A DNA stretch of 23,122 nt. It comes from an uncultured Bacteroidota bacterium (GTDB lineage: Bacteria; Bacteroidota; Bacteroidia; Chitinophagales; Chitinophagaceae). The stretch spans positions 1-23,122 of the forward strand of contig CALEZD010000016.1 of assembly GCA_937928385.1 (NCBI GenBank), given 5' to 3'. A program made the translations under genes and the position numbers. Within the stretch, counting starts at the first letter, position 1. Each line of letters starts with the position of its first letter. This document shows, in pieces, positions 6,003 through 14,501 of the stretch. A model generated the notes under the pieces. That model had not been told where the DNA came from. It was given only the letters and a program-made list of their open reading frames with translations, and did not search any database.

Positions 6003-8258
6003 ATGAAATGTAATAACATCACGAAGGTGCTGTTACTGCCCGTGCTGTTGGTTAGTTATGTGAATACATACGCACAGGACAGGCAGGTGTACGGCACCGT
6101 GTTTGAAAGAATAAAAGGAGAAGAAGTAGCCATACCGGGGGTAATTGTAAAAATACCGGGATATACCATTGGCACACAAACCGGCGGGGACGGTACCTAC
6201 AGGCTGTCGGTGCCGGATGAGGCAACAACAATAGTCTTTGAACAGAAGGGTTATGTGGCGGACACGGTAGCCTTAAAAGAAGGCCCGAATAATATTTCTA
6301 CCATACTGAAGACTGTAAAACAGTTGAAAGAGGTAGAGGTAGTTTATCGTAAAAAAGGCAACGAAGTAGGACTGCTGGACACCCGCAAAACAGAGTTCAT
6401 CAGCGAGCGTGAACTGCTGAAGGCTGCCTGTTGCAACCTCAGTGAAAGCTTTGAAACTACTCCGTCTATCGACGTGGCATTTACCGATGCGGTATCGGGT
6501 TATAAACAGATACAGATGCTGGGACTGGCAGGGCCGTATACACTCATTACCCGAGAGAATATACCTGATGTTCGCGGATTATCTGCCATTACCGGCCTGA
6601 CTTATACACCCGGTAGCTGGATAGAAGGAATGCAACTGAGCAAGGGCACAGGCAGTGTAGTGAATGGATATGAAAGCGTGGCAGGACAATTGAATATAGA
6701 ACTGCGCAAGCCCTTTGAAGAGAAAGAGCCCAAAGCGCATATCAACCTCTATCAGAATGCACAGGGGCGTTCTGAAGGCAACCTGGTGTACAGGAAGGAA
6801 TTCAGTGAAAACCTTTCCTCCAACCTGATGCTGCATGGCAGCGGCAGGTGGCTGCGTGTTGACCAGAACAACGACGGATTTATGGACCAACCACTTAACA
6901 GCCAGTTTGTTGGCCTCAACAGGTGGTTTTACTTCGGGCCAAAGGGACTGGAAATACAAGGCGGTGTAAAACTGGTACTGTTGAACCAGACAGGTGGCCA
7001 ACTGGACTACAATGAAGGTACAGAACAAGTGGCAGGCAACCCCTGGGGCTTTAAAATGAATACCCAACGTGTAGAGGGCTGGGCTAAGATAGGTAAGGTG
7101 TTCCCGCATAAACCCGGTACGAGTACAGGGCTGCAGCTATCGGGTGTGCATCATAAGCAGGGGGCATTGTATGGACTGCGCAACTACGATGCAACGCAGA
7201 ATACATTCTACGCCAACTGGATATTGCAGACTATACTGGGCAATACCAACCACCAACTGAAGACAGGCCTGAGTACGGTGGTGGATAACTACAAAGAGCA
7301 ATTCGAAAACAAACTGTTTACCCGCAATGAGGTAGTGCCTGGCGCATTTGTTGAGTATTCCTACAACTACCTGACTAAGTTCAACGTGATAGGTGGCCTG
7401 CGTGGTGATTACCACAACCTGTTTGGCGCATTTGTAACACCGAGGCTGCATGTACGTTATGCACCATGGGAGCGTACTGCCATTCGCGGTTCGGTAGGCC
7501 GGGCGCAGCGCACAGCGAATATCCTGGCAGAGAATATCGGTTATATGGCATCGGCACGCAGCTTCCAGGTGATGGGTACAGACCCAAGCCTGCCATACGG
7601 ACTGAAACCTGAAATAGCATGGAACTACGGCGTGAACCTGACACAGAAGTTCAGGCTGGGTTTCCGCGATGGAGCTGTATCAGCCGACTACTACTATACC
7701 AACTTTGAAAACCAGGTAGTAGTCGATGTGGAAGACGCACATTCTGTACGGTTTTATAACCTGAACGGCATGTCGTTTGCCAATAGCCTGCAGGGGCAGT
7801 TCGATTACGAGCCCATCATCAACCTGGATGTAAGGTTGGCGTATCGCTGGTACGATGTGAAGACTACTTATGGCGGAATGCTGAAGGAGCGTCCGTTGGT
7901 AGCCAAACACAGGGCTTTTGCCAATATCGGCTACGAAACAAGGAACACATGGCGCTTTGATTATACTATCAACTGGGTAGGTACAAAACGTGTGGCTTCA
8001 CTGCACGACCATGTAACGGGTGGAACATCCCCTGAATTTCAATCTCCTTCTTTCATACAGATGAATGCACAGGTAAGCAAAACATGGAACGAAGTCTTTG
8101 AGATATACGTAGGCGGTGAAAACCTGACCAACTATATGCAGGAAATGCCCATCATGGGCACTGATAATCCATTCGGCGTGGGCTTCGATGCCTCTATGAT
8201 ATGGGGCCCGGTTATGGGCAGGAATATATACGCAGGTATGCGGTGGTTGATTCGTTAA
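6003..8258 (+). CDS. TonB-dependent outer-membrane receptor, metal-module type
   Basis: 751 residues, with a signal peptide of about 25 residues ending in AQ. An N-terminal carboxypeptidase-regulatory-like beta sandwich (about 27-110; VYGTVFERIKGEEVAIPGVIVKI) is followed by a plug domain (about 130-240; SERELLKAACCNLSESFETTPSIDV, VNGYESVAGQLNIELRKP) and a 22-strand barrel region. Cys143-Cys144 at the start of the plug is a notable pair. I associate this KAACCNLSESF motif with receptors encoded beside HMA proteins. Energised by TonB-ExbBD, it would import a ligand across the outer membrane. Copper or another soft metal is inferred from the neighbours, not shown. It is the last gene of the operon, closed by the terminator at 8287-8310. 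Confidence 0.93.
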   Translation: MKCNNITKVLLLPVLLVSYVNTYAQDRQVYGTVFERIKGEEVAIPGVIVKIPGYTIGTQTGGDGTYRLSVPDEATTIVFEQKGYVADTVALKEGPNNISTILKTVKQLKEVEVVYRKKGNEVGLLDTRKTEFISERELLKAACCNLSESFETTPSIDVAFTDAVSGYKQIQMLGLAGPYTLITRENIPDVRGLSAITGLTYTPGSWIEGMQLSKGTGSVVNGYESVAGQLNIELRKPFEEKEPKAHINLYQNAQGRSEGNLVYRKEFSENLSSNLMLHGSGRWLRVDQNNDGFMDQPLNSQFVGLNRWFYFGPKGLEIQGGVKLVLLNQTGGQLDYNEGTEQVAGNPWGFKMNTQRVEGWAKIGKVFPHKPGTSTGLQLSGVHHKQGALYGLRNYDATQNTFYANWILQTILGNTNHQLKTGLSTVVDNYKEQFENKLFTRNEVVPGAFVEYSYNYLTKFNVIGGLRGDYHNLFGAFVTPRLHVRYAPWERTAIRGSVGRAQRTANILAENIGYMASARSFQVMGTDPSLPYGLKPEIAWNYGVNLTQKFRLGFRDGAVSADYYYTNFENQVVVDVEDAHSVRFYNLNGMSFANSLQGQFDYEPIINLDVRLAYRWYDVKTTYGGMLKERPLVAKHRAFANIGYETRNTWRFDYTINWVGTKRVASLHDHVTGGTSPEFQSPSFIQMNAQVSKTWNEVFEIYVGGENLTNYMQEMPIMGTDNPFGVGFDASMIWGPVMGRNIYAGMRWLIR

Positions 8259-8290
8259 GGTTATTAAGGTAATAGGTTAATAAGGTAAAG
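8259..8290 (+). repeat. two-copy 16-bp tandem repeat
   Basis: GGTTATTAAGGTAATA (8259-8274) is followed directly by GGTTAATAAGGTAAAG (8275-8290), matching at 13 of 16 positions. It starts one base after the receptor stop codon and runs into the terminator stem. No function is evident. Confidence 0.5.
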
Positions 8291-8310
8291 CGGGGCAATC
8301 GTCCCGCTTT
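8287..8310 (+). terminator. terminator of the TonB receptor operon
   Basis: AAAGCGGG (8287-8294) pairs with CCCGCTTT (8303-8310) over an eight-base loop and is followed by ATTATTTTTG. The flanking A and T allow activity in both directions. Confidence 0.75.
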
Positions 8311-8324
8311 ATTATTTTTGTATT

Positions 8325-8675
8325 ATGACCACGGAAAAAATGCAGGAGTTTTGCGACAGCCTGAAAGGCGTACATGAAGGCATAAAATGGGAAGACCATC
8401 TGTGCTTTATGGTGGCCGAAAAGATGTTTTGCATCACAGGCTTTAACGATAACGACCAGGTGAGTTTTAAAGTAACGCCGGAAGATTTCGCTTTGCTTAC
8501 TGAGCGGGAGCATATTATCTAGGCACCATACTTCGCCCGCAACCAGTGGGTGGCCGTGCAGAGACGCAGTGCATTGAAACAGGCAGAGTGGAAAGAATAC
8601 CTGCGGAAAGCCTATGAACTGGTGAAGGCCAAATTGCCGAAGAAAATACAGAAAGAAATAGATGAGCTGAAATAA
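8325..8675 (+). pseudogene. MmcQ/YjbR-family gene interrupted by an in-frame TAG
   Basis: The frame encodes an MmcQ/YjbR-like protein of 116 codons, but codon 66 (8520-8522) is TAG. The part before the stop (FCDSLKGVHEGIKWEDHLCF, KMFCI, VSFKVTPEDFALLTEREHII) and the part after it (APYFARNQWVAV, EWKEYLRKAYELVKAKLPKKI) are both typical of the family and in one unbroken frame. In relatives I recall a residue such as Pro just before APY. A Gln codon CAG would become TAG by a single change. The translated product would lack the C-terminal half, so this is probably a recent pseudogene, a polymorphism or a base error. TAG ends other genes here, so recoding is unlikely. MmcQ/YjbR proteins have a CyaY-like, DNA-binding-like fold of unclear role. 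An alternative start is ATG at 8340. Confidence 0.8.
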
Positions 8676-8703
8676 CAAAGCCCCTGCAAGTGCAGGGGCT
8701 TTG
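8676..8703. terminator. bidirectional terminator
   Basis: CAAAGCCCCTGCA (8676-8688) and TGCAGGGGCTTTG (8691-8703) form a perfect inverted repeat starting at the base after the MmcQ-like stop. It serves that gene and the converging M16 operon. Confidence 0.85.
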
Positions 8704-8724
8704 TTATTTATTAGTTGAATCTTG

Positions 8725-10794
8725 TTATTGGAAGTTGCTGTCCTCAATACCTTTGTTGATGTCAACTGACTCAACATTGGCTGTGATGATTTGACCCTGG
8801 TTGTTGATTATCACTTTGTGGGGTACGAAATAACCATTACCGGCATCTTTATAATCACCGTATTCTACTGTTCCTTCTTCAGCAGAAGTTTGTTTAACCA
8901 GGTAGCCTGTGTTAGCATCATAATACTCAATAGTCTTTTTACCGCCTTTGTCAGTAGATTCTATCTTGTACACATCGCTGCCGTTTACCTTGTCCATTCC
9001 GGCAAGTTGACGTTTGATGCCATATTTTTCAGGAGTCAGTTCACCATAGATGTCAGCCTCTTGTTTAGCAGTAGCGATTTGCTCTTCGGTTAAAGGCATT
9101 TTTTGTCCGCCACCTTCCATGTAGCCTGCGGTACCATCAAATACCTGCTTGTTCAACACCATACCCATACCTTCTACTATTACAGATGATTTGGCAGGGG
9201 CTTTTTTCATTTCTGTTATTTTAATCGGTATTTCCTGCCCTGCAACTGCAAATGAGCCATTGCTTATAGTCTTGATGTCTTTGATTGATTTGATGGCTTT
9301 TTCGCCGCCTATAGCTTTGATGTAGTTTTTGTACACCTCGTCCGCTGTGATGCCTGCGGGTGCTGCCGCCTGTGCTGTTTCTATTATTTCATTGCCATAG
9401 TTGTCATAAAAAGTCAGCTTGCCATCCGCATCAAATTGTTTCAGCTTTTCAGCTACTTCGCTTTTGCTGCCTACCACTACTATATGTGCCGCATTAGGGT
9501 TGATATACTTACGTGAAATTTCCTGTACGTCTTTTGTAGTTACCGCCGCCAGGTTTTTCAGGTAGTTGGCGTAGTAGTCTTTAGGCATGTTGAAACGCTC
9601 GATGTTGATAGCGTATTGCGCTACCGTCTGCGGGCTTTCAAGTCCTATGGCAAAACCACCTGACATATAAGTTATCTGCTCCTGCAATAATTCTTTCGAA
9701 ACCTCCTCGTTGCGCATGCGCTTCATTTCGTTCAGTATCTCGGCTACGGAGCTGTCGGTTACTGCATTGCGGCATTGTGCATAAGCAGTGAAGTTGCCTT
9801 CCAACTCGTCCTGCGAGATAGAAGAGTAAGAGCCGTAAGTCCATGCATGTTTCTCGCGCAGGTTCATAAACAGGCGGCCCATAGAGCCACCACCCAATAT
9901 AGCGTTGGCAACCTTCGCTTTTATTACATCAGGATGGCCGGGCAGCAGGTCTATCGGGTACGTTACGTTCACTACGCTTTGTACTGATTCTTCGCGTGGC
10001 GACAATGACACATGCGTAGCAGTTGGCGGTTTGGGGTCGGGGTATTTGGCTTTAGGCACATCACCTTTCTTCCAGTTGCCGAAATACTTTTCTACCAGTG
10101 GTTTGGCTTCCTTCAGCGTTATATCACCTACGATAGCCATATAAGCTACGTTAGGACGGTAGTAAGTATTGTAATACTCATTGCATTTTGCCAGCGTTAC
10201 ATTTTTTACTGTTTCTTCATTGGCTACTTCGCCATAAGGATGGTCCTTACCGTAGTTGATAACAGATGCTACGTTTTGCAGCATTGCATCGGGGTCATTT
10301 TTAGCTGTCTGCAGGCCGGAGAGCATACGCTTGCGTATTTTCTCTACTTCCTCTTCTTTGAAGTCTGCGTTCATAGCTATATCGGCCATCAGTTCCAGTA
10401 GCTTTTCATTGTGCTTTTTCAGGCTCTGGCCATACATGCTGCGTGCGCTGGCGCTGAGGCGTGCGCCTATAAAGTCTATCTGCTTGTTCAGTTCGTCTTT
10501 GCTGCGCGATTTGGTGCCTGCGGTCAGCAGTTCAGACAGGAACTCGCTGTAACCTGCCATGTCGCCTTCCAGTTCAGGATATACATCAAACTGTATGCTG
10601 GCGGTAACCAATGGCAGCTTGTGGTTTTCTACTACGAACACTTTCAACCCGTTGGGCAGTACAAAACTTTCTGTTTTACCCAATTGTATTTCAGGCGCAG
10701 GGCCTGGCTGAGGGCGCTTGCTGCGGTCTAGCTCTTGTGCGTATGATGATACTGCCAGAGCCGCTGTTAATATAAAGAGAGATGACTTTTTCAT
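8725..10794 (-). CDS. inactive M16 (insulinase-like) partner with C-terminal lipoprotein-sorting-like domain
   Basis: A 689-residue exported protein; the signal peptide is residues 1-20 (ending SSYAQ). Two M16 domains span about residues 36-470, recognisable by SFVLPNGLKVFVVENHKLPLV and the LREKHAWTYGSYSS region. The zinc motif HxxEH is replaced by E84-F-L-S87-E88 in GYSEFLSELLTAGT, so it cannot bind catalytic zinc. A C-terminal extension from about residue 478 (GITADEVYKNYIKAIGGEKAIKSIKDI onward) resembles the LolA/outer-membrane lipoprotein-sorting fold seen on Bacteroidota M16 proteins. It lies 42 bp downstream of the active M16 gene. The pair probably forms an M16B-type heterodimer, with this subunit shaping the chamber, in the periplasm. 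Substrate unknown. Confidence 0.9.
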   Translation of the reverse strand: MKKSSLFILTAALAVSSYAQELDRSKRPQPGPAPEIQLGKTESFVLPNGLKVFVVENHKLPLVTASIQFDVYPELEGDMAGYSEFLSELLTAGTKSRSKDELNKQIDFIGARLSASARSMYGQSLKKHNEKLLELMADIAMNADFKEEEVEKIRKRMLSGLQTAKNDPDAMLQNVASVINYGKDHPYGEVANEETVKNVTLAKCNEYYNTYYRPNVAYMAIVGDITLKEAKPLVEKYFGNWKKGDVPKAKYPDPKPPTATHVSLSPREESVQSVVNVTYPIDLLPGHPDVIKAKVANAILGGGSMGRLFMNLREKHAWTYGSYSSISQDELEGNFTAYAQCRNAVTDSSVAEILNEMKRMRNEEVSKELLQEQITYMSGGFAIGLESPQTVAQYAINIERFNMPKDYYANYLKNLAAVTTKDVQEISRKYINPNAAHIVVVGSKSEVAEKLKQFDADGKLTFYDNYGNEIIETAQAAAPAGITADEVYKNYIKAIGGEKAIKSIKDIKTISNGSFAVAGQEIPIKITEMKKAPAKSSVIVEGMGMVLNKQVFDGTAGYMEGGGQKMPLTEEQIATAKQEADIYGELTPEKYGIKRQLAGMDKVNGSDVYKIESTDKGGKKTIEYYDANTGYLVKQTSAEEGTVEYGDYKDAGNGYFVPHKVIINNQGQIITANVESVDINKGIEDSNFQ

Positions 10795-10836
10795 ATCTTG
10801 AATTATGTATTGAAGCTGTTTTTTAATGATGTTTGA

Positions 10837-12171
10837 TTAACCTTTCTTTTGTTGAGATTTAGGCAGGTAATACACCACCAGCCTGTTTTCTTTAGTAAAA
10901 TATTTATTAGCAACTCGCTTCAGGTCTTCTTTAGTCAGTTTGGTATAATGCTCCAGTTCTGTATTGATGAGGTTAGCATCTTTGAAATATGTGTGGTAGG
11001 TAGCCAGGTTTTCTACTATACCTACTACACGTTGGTTCTGGCTTACGAAGTCATTCTCCGCCTGGTTTTTCAGTTTTTGAAATTCCTCATCACTGATAGC
11101 TCCTGTTTTTACTTTCTCAATTTCAGCCAGCATAGCTTCTTCCATTACGCTTGGTTCTACACCCATATTGGTGATGCCATACATAAAGGCAACACCCGGG
11201 TCTTCGTTAGGCACCATAAACGCGCCTACCGCCAGGCCTTTTTGTTGCTTGTCCACCAGTTCTTTCTGGAAACGTGAGCTCTGGCCCTGTGACAGCATTT
11301 GCGTCAGCAGAGAAAGTGCATACCAATCAGCAGTGCCCATTTCGGGAGTGTGGTAAGCTATTACTACTGCAGGCAGTTGTACGTTGTCGTAAAACTCAAC
11401 ACGTTTTTCAGCAGTTTGCTTAGGCTCCACCTCAGTAGGACGGGGGATTGCTTTAGTGCCTTTGGGTATACCGCCAAAGTATTTTTCAATCATAGCCTTG
11501 GTGGCTTTGATGTCAATATCACCGCCGATAGCCAGGGTAGCGTTGTTGGGTACATAGAATGTCTTGTAGAAATCCATGAACTCTTCAATTTTCGCCTGAT
11601 CTATATACTGCTCCTTGCCTATGGGCGACCAACGGTAAGGGTGCTTAGTATATGCATTCTCATACACTACGTTGAAAATCTGCCCGTAGGGGGTATTATC
11701 GTAGCGTTGTTTCTTTTCTTCTTTTACCACCTTACGCTGTGTCTCCACACCTGTTTCGTCAATTTTAGCATGCAGCAGGCGCTCCGATTCCATCCACAGT
11801 GCCAGTTCCAATTGGTTGGAAGGCAACACTTCGTAATAGAATGTACGGTCTTGAGATGTGTTGGCGTTGATTTGTCCACCGGCACTCTGTACCAGTTTCA
11901 TAAATTCGCCACGCTCAATATTCTCACTGCCTTCAAACAGCAGGTGCTCGAAGAAGTGCGCGAAACCGGTACGCTCCGGGTGTTCGTTTTTAGAGCCTAC
12001 ATGGTACATGATAGATACCGCTACTATGGGTGTAGAGTGGTCTTCATGCAGGATAACGTGCAGCCCGTTGGGTAAATCGTATTCTGTAAACTTGATGTTG
12101 CCTTTTGCATCGGCGTCTTGTGCCAGCAGGCCTGCGCTTATCAAAAGCGGGAAAAAAGCTTTAAGCCTCAT
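10837..12171 (-). CDS. catalytic M16 zinc peptidase
   Basis: A 444-residue exported peptidase when started at the ATG at 12171, which begins a signal peptide (MRLKAFFPLLISAGLLAQ). A longer open frame reaches 12294, but its first 41 codons are non-coding-like and cover the promoter. The inverted zinc motif H72-F-F-E75-H76 (TGFAHFFEHLLFEG) and the distal ligand near Glu152 in VVKEEKKQ are intact. The C-terminal M16 domain includes the RVANKYFTKENRLVVYY end. It degrades peptides inside a closed two-half chamber, here probably with the inactive partner encoded next. It shares an intergenic region with the divergent HAD gene, and a promoter box lies at 12200-12207. Confidence 0.92.
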   Translation of the reverse strand: MRLKAFFPLLISAGLLAQDADAKGNIKFTEYDLPNGLHVILHEDHSTPIVAVSIMYHVGSKNEHPERTGFAHFFEHLLFEGSENIERGEFMKLVQSAGGQINANTSQDRTFYYEVLPSNQLELALWMESERLLHAKIDETGVETQRKVVKEEKKQRYDNTPYGQIFNVVYENAYTKHPYRWSPIGKEQYIDQAKIEEFMDFYKTFYVPNNATLAIGGDIDIKATKAMIEKYFGGIPKGTKAIPRPTEVEPKQTAEKRVEFYDNVQLPAVVIAYHTPEMGTADWYALSLLTQMLSQGQSSRFQKELVDKQQKGLAVGAFMVPNEDPGVAFMYGITNMGVEPSVMEEAMLAEIEKVKTGAISDEEFQKLKNQAENDFVSQNQRVVGIVENLATYHTYFKDANLINTELEHYTKLTKEDLKRVANKYFTKENRLVVYYLPKSQQKKG

Positions 12172-12199
12172 AGATATAGTATTAATTAGATTTTGATTG

Positions 12200-12207
12200 C
12201 AAAAATA
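12200..12207 (-). promoter_or_regulatory. Bacteroidota -7 promoter box for the M16 operon
   Basis: On the minus strand this reads TATTTTTG, an exact TAnnTTTG match, 28 bases before the chosen start. A second identical box lies further upstream at 12247-12254. Either supports starting the M16 gene at 12171 rather than 12294. Confidence 0.5.
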
Positions 12208-12283
12208 ATGTTTCATGTTGGATAGCAGCCAGTTAATAGTTCTTAACAAAAATAAAATCCCCCGAAATCTAACCTTGTTTATG

Positions 12284-12291
12284 CATTTTTG
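12284..12291 (+). promoter_or_regulatory. probable -7 box for the HAD phosphatase gene
   Basis: CATTTTTG differs from TAnnTTTG by one base and lies 14 bases upstream of the ATG at 12306, giving a short leader. Confidence 0.35.
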
Positions 12292-12305
12292 CACAAATTT
12301 CAGGG

Positions 12306-12959
12306 ATGATAAATACTGTTTTGTTTGATATGGACGGCTTGCTGCTGGATACTGAACCGCTATGGGGTGAATGTATGCTGCGCATAGCCGGGAGCCACAA
12401 GATACCTATTACCGCCGACAAATTCAAGGAAACAACAGGACTGCGCATATACGAGGTGACCGACTATTGGGCGCATAAATATCCCTGGCAGGGTAGCAGC
12501 AGCCAGCAGGTGGCCGACGAGATACTGGACGATATTATAGAATGTGCTAAAGAACGGGGTACGATACTGCCGGGTGTAGTGCAGTCGCTGGAACTGCTGA
12601 AAGCCAACAATTATAAGGTGGGCCTGGCATCCTCTTCGCCCATGCGCATGATAGATGAACTGATTACCCATTTCGGTCTGAAAGAATATTTTGATGTAGT
12701 TACCTCCGCAGATGTAGTGGAGTTAGGCAAACCGCATCCTGCCATTTTCCTGCATGCGGCTAAAGAACTGGGGGGCAGGCCGCTACAGAGTGTAGTATTG
12801 GAAGACTCGCTAAACGGCCTGTTGGCAGGTAAGGCAGCGAGGATGAAAGTAATTATAGTACCCGATGTGCTGCATTACCATAAGCCTGAATTTGTACTGG
12901 CAGATGCCAAGCTGACAAGCCTGGAGGAATTTGACCTGGAACTACTGAAAGCGCTTTGA
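12306..12959 (+). CDS. hxpB: HAD-superfamily sugar-phosphate phosphatase (HxpB/YniC-like)
   Basis: A 217-residue cytoplasmic HAD subfamily IA phosphatase. Motif I is FDMDGLLLD with nucleophile Asp8 and acid/base Asp10. Motif II Ser lies in GLASSSPM, motif III Lys in GKPHPAIFL, and motif IV is VLEDSLNG. The alpha-helical cap sits between motifs I and II. Similarity to E. coli HxpB (YniC) is extensive: DTEPLW, the TLGLR-like TTGLRIYEV, LLPGV-like ILPGV, KAARM and FVLADAKLTSL. HxpB dephosphorylates hexitol 6-phosphates and 2-deoxyglucose 6-phosphate, so a housekeeping sugar-phosphate role is likely. The gene is monocistronic, closed by the terminator at 12981-13009. The symbol is by similarity only. 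Confidence 0.88.
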   Translation: MINTVLFDMDGLLLDTEPLWGECMLRIAGSHKIPITADKFKETTGLRIYEVTDYWAHKYPWQGSSSQQVADEILDDIIECAKERGTILPGVVQSLELLKANNYKVGLASSSPMRMIDELITHFGLKEYFDVVTSADVVELGKPHPAIFLHAAKELGGRPLQSVVLEDSLNGLLAGKAARMKVIIVPDVLHYHKPEFVLADAKLTSLEEFDLELLKAL

Positions 12960-12980
12960 TAAAAGTCAATACTTTAAATA

Positions 12981-13009
12981 AAAAGGGGTACGTTTATCGC
13001 ACCCCTTTT
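12981..13009. terminator. bidirectional terminator between hxpB-like gene and guaB
   Basis: AAAAGGGGT (12981-12989) pairs with ACCCCTTTT (13001-13009). An inner CG/CG pair lies across a single A-C mismatch. A and T flanks on both sides suit the two converging genes. Confidence 0.85.
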
Positions 13010-13028
13010 AATATTATTAGTTGAATAA

Positions 13029-14498
13029 CTACCTGCTATAGTTAGGCGCTTCTTTGGTAATCACTATATCGTGCGGGTGGCTTTCGGCCATACTTGCCGA
13101 TGTGATACGGATAAACTGTGCATCATTCTGTAGCGCCTTCAGGTCTTTGGCTCCGCAATAGCCCATGCCTGCACGTAGCCCACCTACAAATTGCTGGGTA
13201 ATTTCGTTGAGCGTGCCTTTGTAGGGTACACGGCCTACGATACCTTCCGGAACGAGTTTTTTGATGTCCGCTTCATTGTCCTGGAAGTAACGGTCTTTTG
13301 AGCCTTCCTGCATAGCTTCTACCGAGCCCATACCCCGGTATGATTTAAACTTACGCCCTTCGTATATAATGGTTTCGCCGGGGCTTTCTTCAGTACCTGC
13401 AAAGATAGAGCCCGCCATGATAGCGGATGCTCCGGCAGCCAGGGCTTTTACCATGTCGCCTGTGTAGCGTATACCCCCATCGGCTATTACCGGTATGTTG
13501 CTTCTCTTCAGTACGCTGGCCGCTTCCATAATGGCGGTAAGCTGTGGTGCTCCTGCGCCTGTTACTACACGGGTAGTACAGATAGAGCCCGGCCCAACAC
13601 CTACTTTTACCGCATCGGCACCGGCATCGGCCAGGGCTTTGGCTCCGGCAGCGGTAGCTATATTGCCACCTATTACGGGTAGTTTTTTGAAGGTTTTCTT
13701 CACTAGCTTAACCATATCCAGCACGCCTTTTGAATGGCCATGCGCGCTATCAAGGGTGATGATATCCACGCCTGCGGCTATCAGGGCTTCTACCCGCTGC
13801 AGGGTATCTGGGGTAATGCCTACCGCAGCGCCTACCAACAGGCGGCCTGTATTGTCTTTAGCCGCATTTGGGTGGCTTTTCAGGTGCAGTATGTCGCGGA
13901 ATGTAATGAGGCCAATCAGTTTGCCGTTTTTATCAACTATTGGTAGTTTTTCAATTTTATGTTTTTCCAATATGTTTTCAGCCTTGGCCATATTGGTGCC
14001 CAGCGCCGCTGTTACCAGGTTCCCTTTGGTCATCACCTCGCTTACAGGTTTGCGCATGTTTTTTTCAAAGCGCAGGTCGCGGTTGGTGAGTATACCGACC
14101 AGTTTATTGCCTTTTTCCACTATGGGTATACCGCCAATCCTGTTTTCCCGCATCAGCTTTACCGCATCAGCTACAGTGGCATCGGGGGTAAGTGTTATAG
14201 GGTCTGTAATCAGTCCGCTTTCACTTCGTTTTACCTTGCGCACCTGCTCTGCCTGGCGCTCTATAGTCATATTCTTGTGCAGTATACCTATACCGCCCTC
14301 GCGTGCCAGTGCAATAGCCAGTGGGGCCTCTGTCACCGTATCCATTGCTGCGGACATCATAGGGATGTTCAGCTTAATGTCTTTTGTCAGTTGAATGGTA
14401 ATGTTTACCTCGCGCGGAAGCACCTCGGAGTAGGCGGGTGCCAGCAACACATCATCGAAAGTAAGGCCTTCGCCGTAGAATTTAGATTTTGCAGCCAT
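13029..14498 (-). CDS. guaB: IMP dehydrogenase
   Basis: A 489-residue inosine-5'-monophosphate dehydrogenase, which oxidises IMP to XMP with NAD in the committed step of GMP synthesis. The N terminus KFYGEGLTFDDVLLAP is diagnostic. The TIM barrel is interrupted by two CBS domains (about residues 98-150 and 158-210), the usual site of nucleotide control. The catalytic loop GVGPGSICTTR carries Cys307, followed by the IADGGIRYTGD phosphate-binding and YRGMGS motifs. The mobile flap is represented by EGIVGRVPYKG. The start at 14498 (MAAKSKFYG) is preferred over an upstream in-frame codon at 14561 because a promoter box lies between them at 14502-14509. It is a single gene with no guaA nearby. Confidence 0.97.
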   Translation of the reverse strand: MAAKSKFYGEGLTFDDVLLAPAYSEVLPREVNITIQLTKDIKLNIPMMSAAMDTVTEAPLAIALAREGGIGILHKNMTIERQAEQVRKVKRSESGLITDPITLTPDATVADAVKLMRENRIGGIPIVEKGNKLVGILTNRDLRFEKNMRKPVSEVMTKGNLVTAALGTNMAKAENILEKHKIEKLPIVDKNGKLIGLITFRDILHLKSHPNAAKDNTGRLLVGAAVGITPDTLQRVEALIAAGVDIITLDSAHGHSKGVLDMVKLVKKTFKKLPVIGGNIATAAGAKALADAGADAVKVGVGPGSICTTRVVTGAGAPQLTAIMEAASVLKRSNIPVIADGGIRYTGDMVKALAAGASAIMAGSIFAGTEESPGETIIYEGRKFKSYRGMGSVEAMQEGSKDRYFQDNEADIKKLVPEGIVGRVPYKGTLNEITQQFVGGLRAGMGYCGAKDLKALQNDAQFIRITSASMAESHPHDIVITKEAPNYSR

Positions 14499-14501
14499 GT
14501 G

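Noticed and set aside
8520..8522. TAG in the MmcQ-like gene as evidence of genome-wide stop-codon recoding
   Set aside because: TAG ends several intact genes in the window at the expected lengths, so it works as a normal stop here.
11299..12075. A 258-codon open frame opposite the active M16 gene
   Set aside because: It is antisense to the catalytic peptidase and its translation shows no signal peptide or domain. It is explained by codon bias of the real gene.
12172..12294. A 41-codon N-terminal extension of the active M16 peptidase
   Set aside because: It covers two TAnnTTTG promoter boxes and would bury the obvious signal peptide that starts at 12171.
13495..14394. A 299-codon open frame on the plus strand opposite guaB
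   Set aside because: It is antisense to a full-length, motif-complete IMP dehydrogenase. Its translation is low-complexity (Ser, Ala, Pro, Ile) with no recognisable domain.
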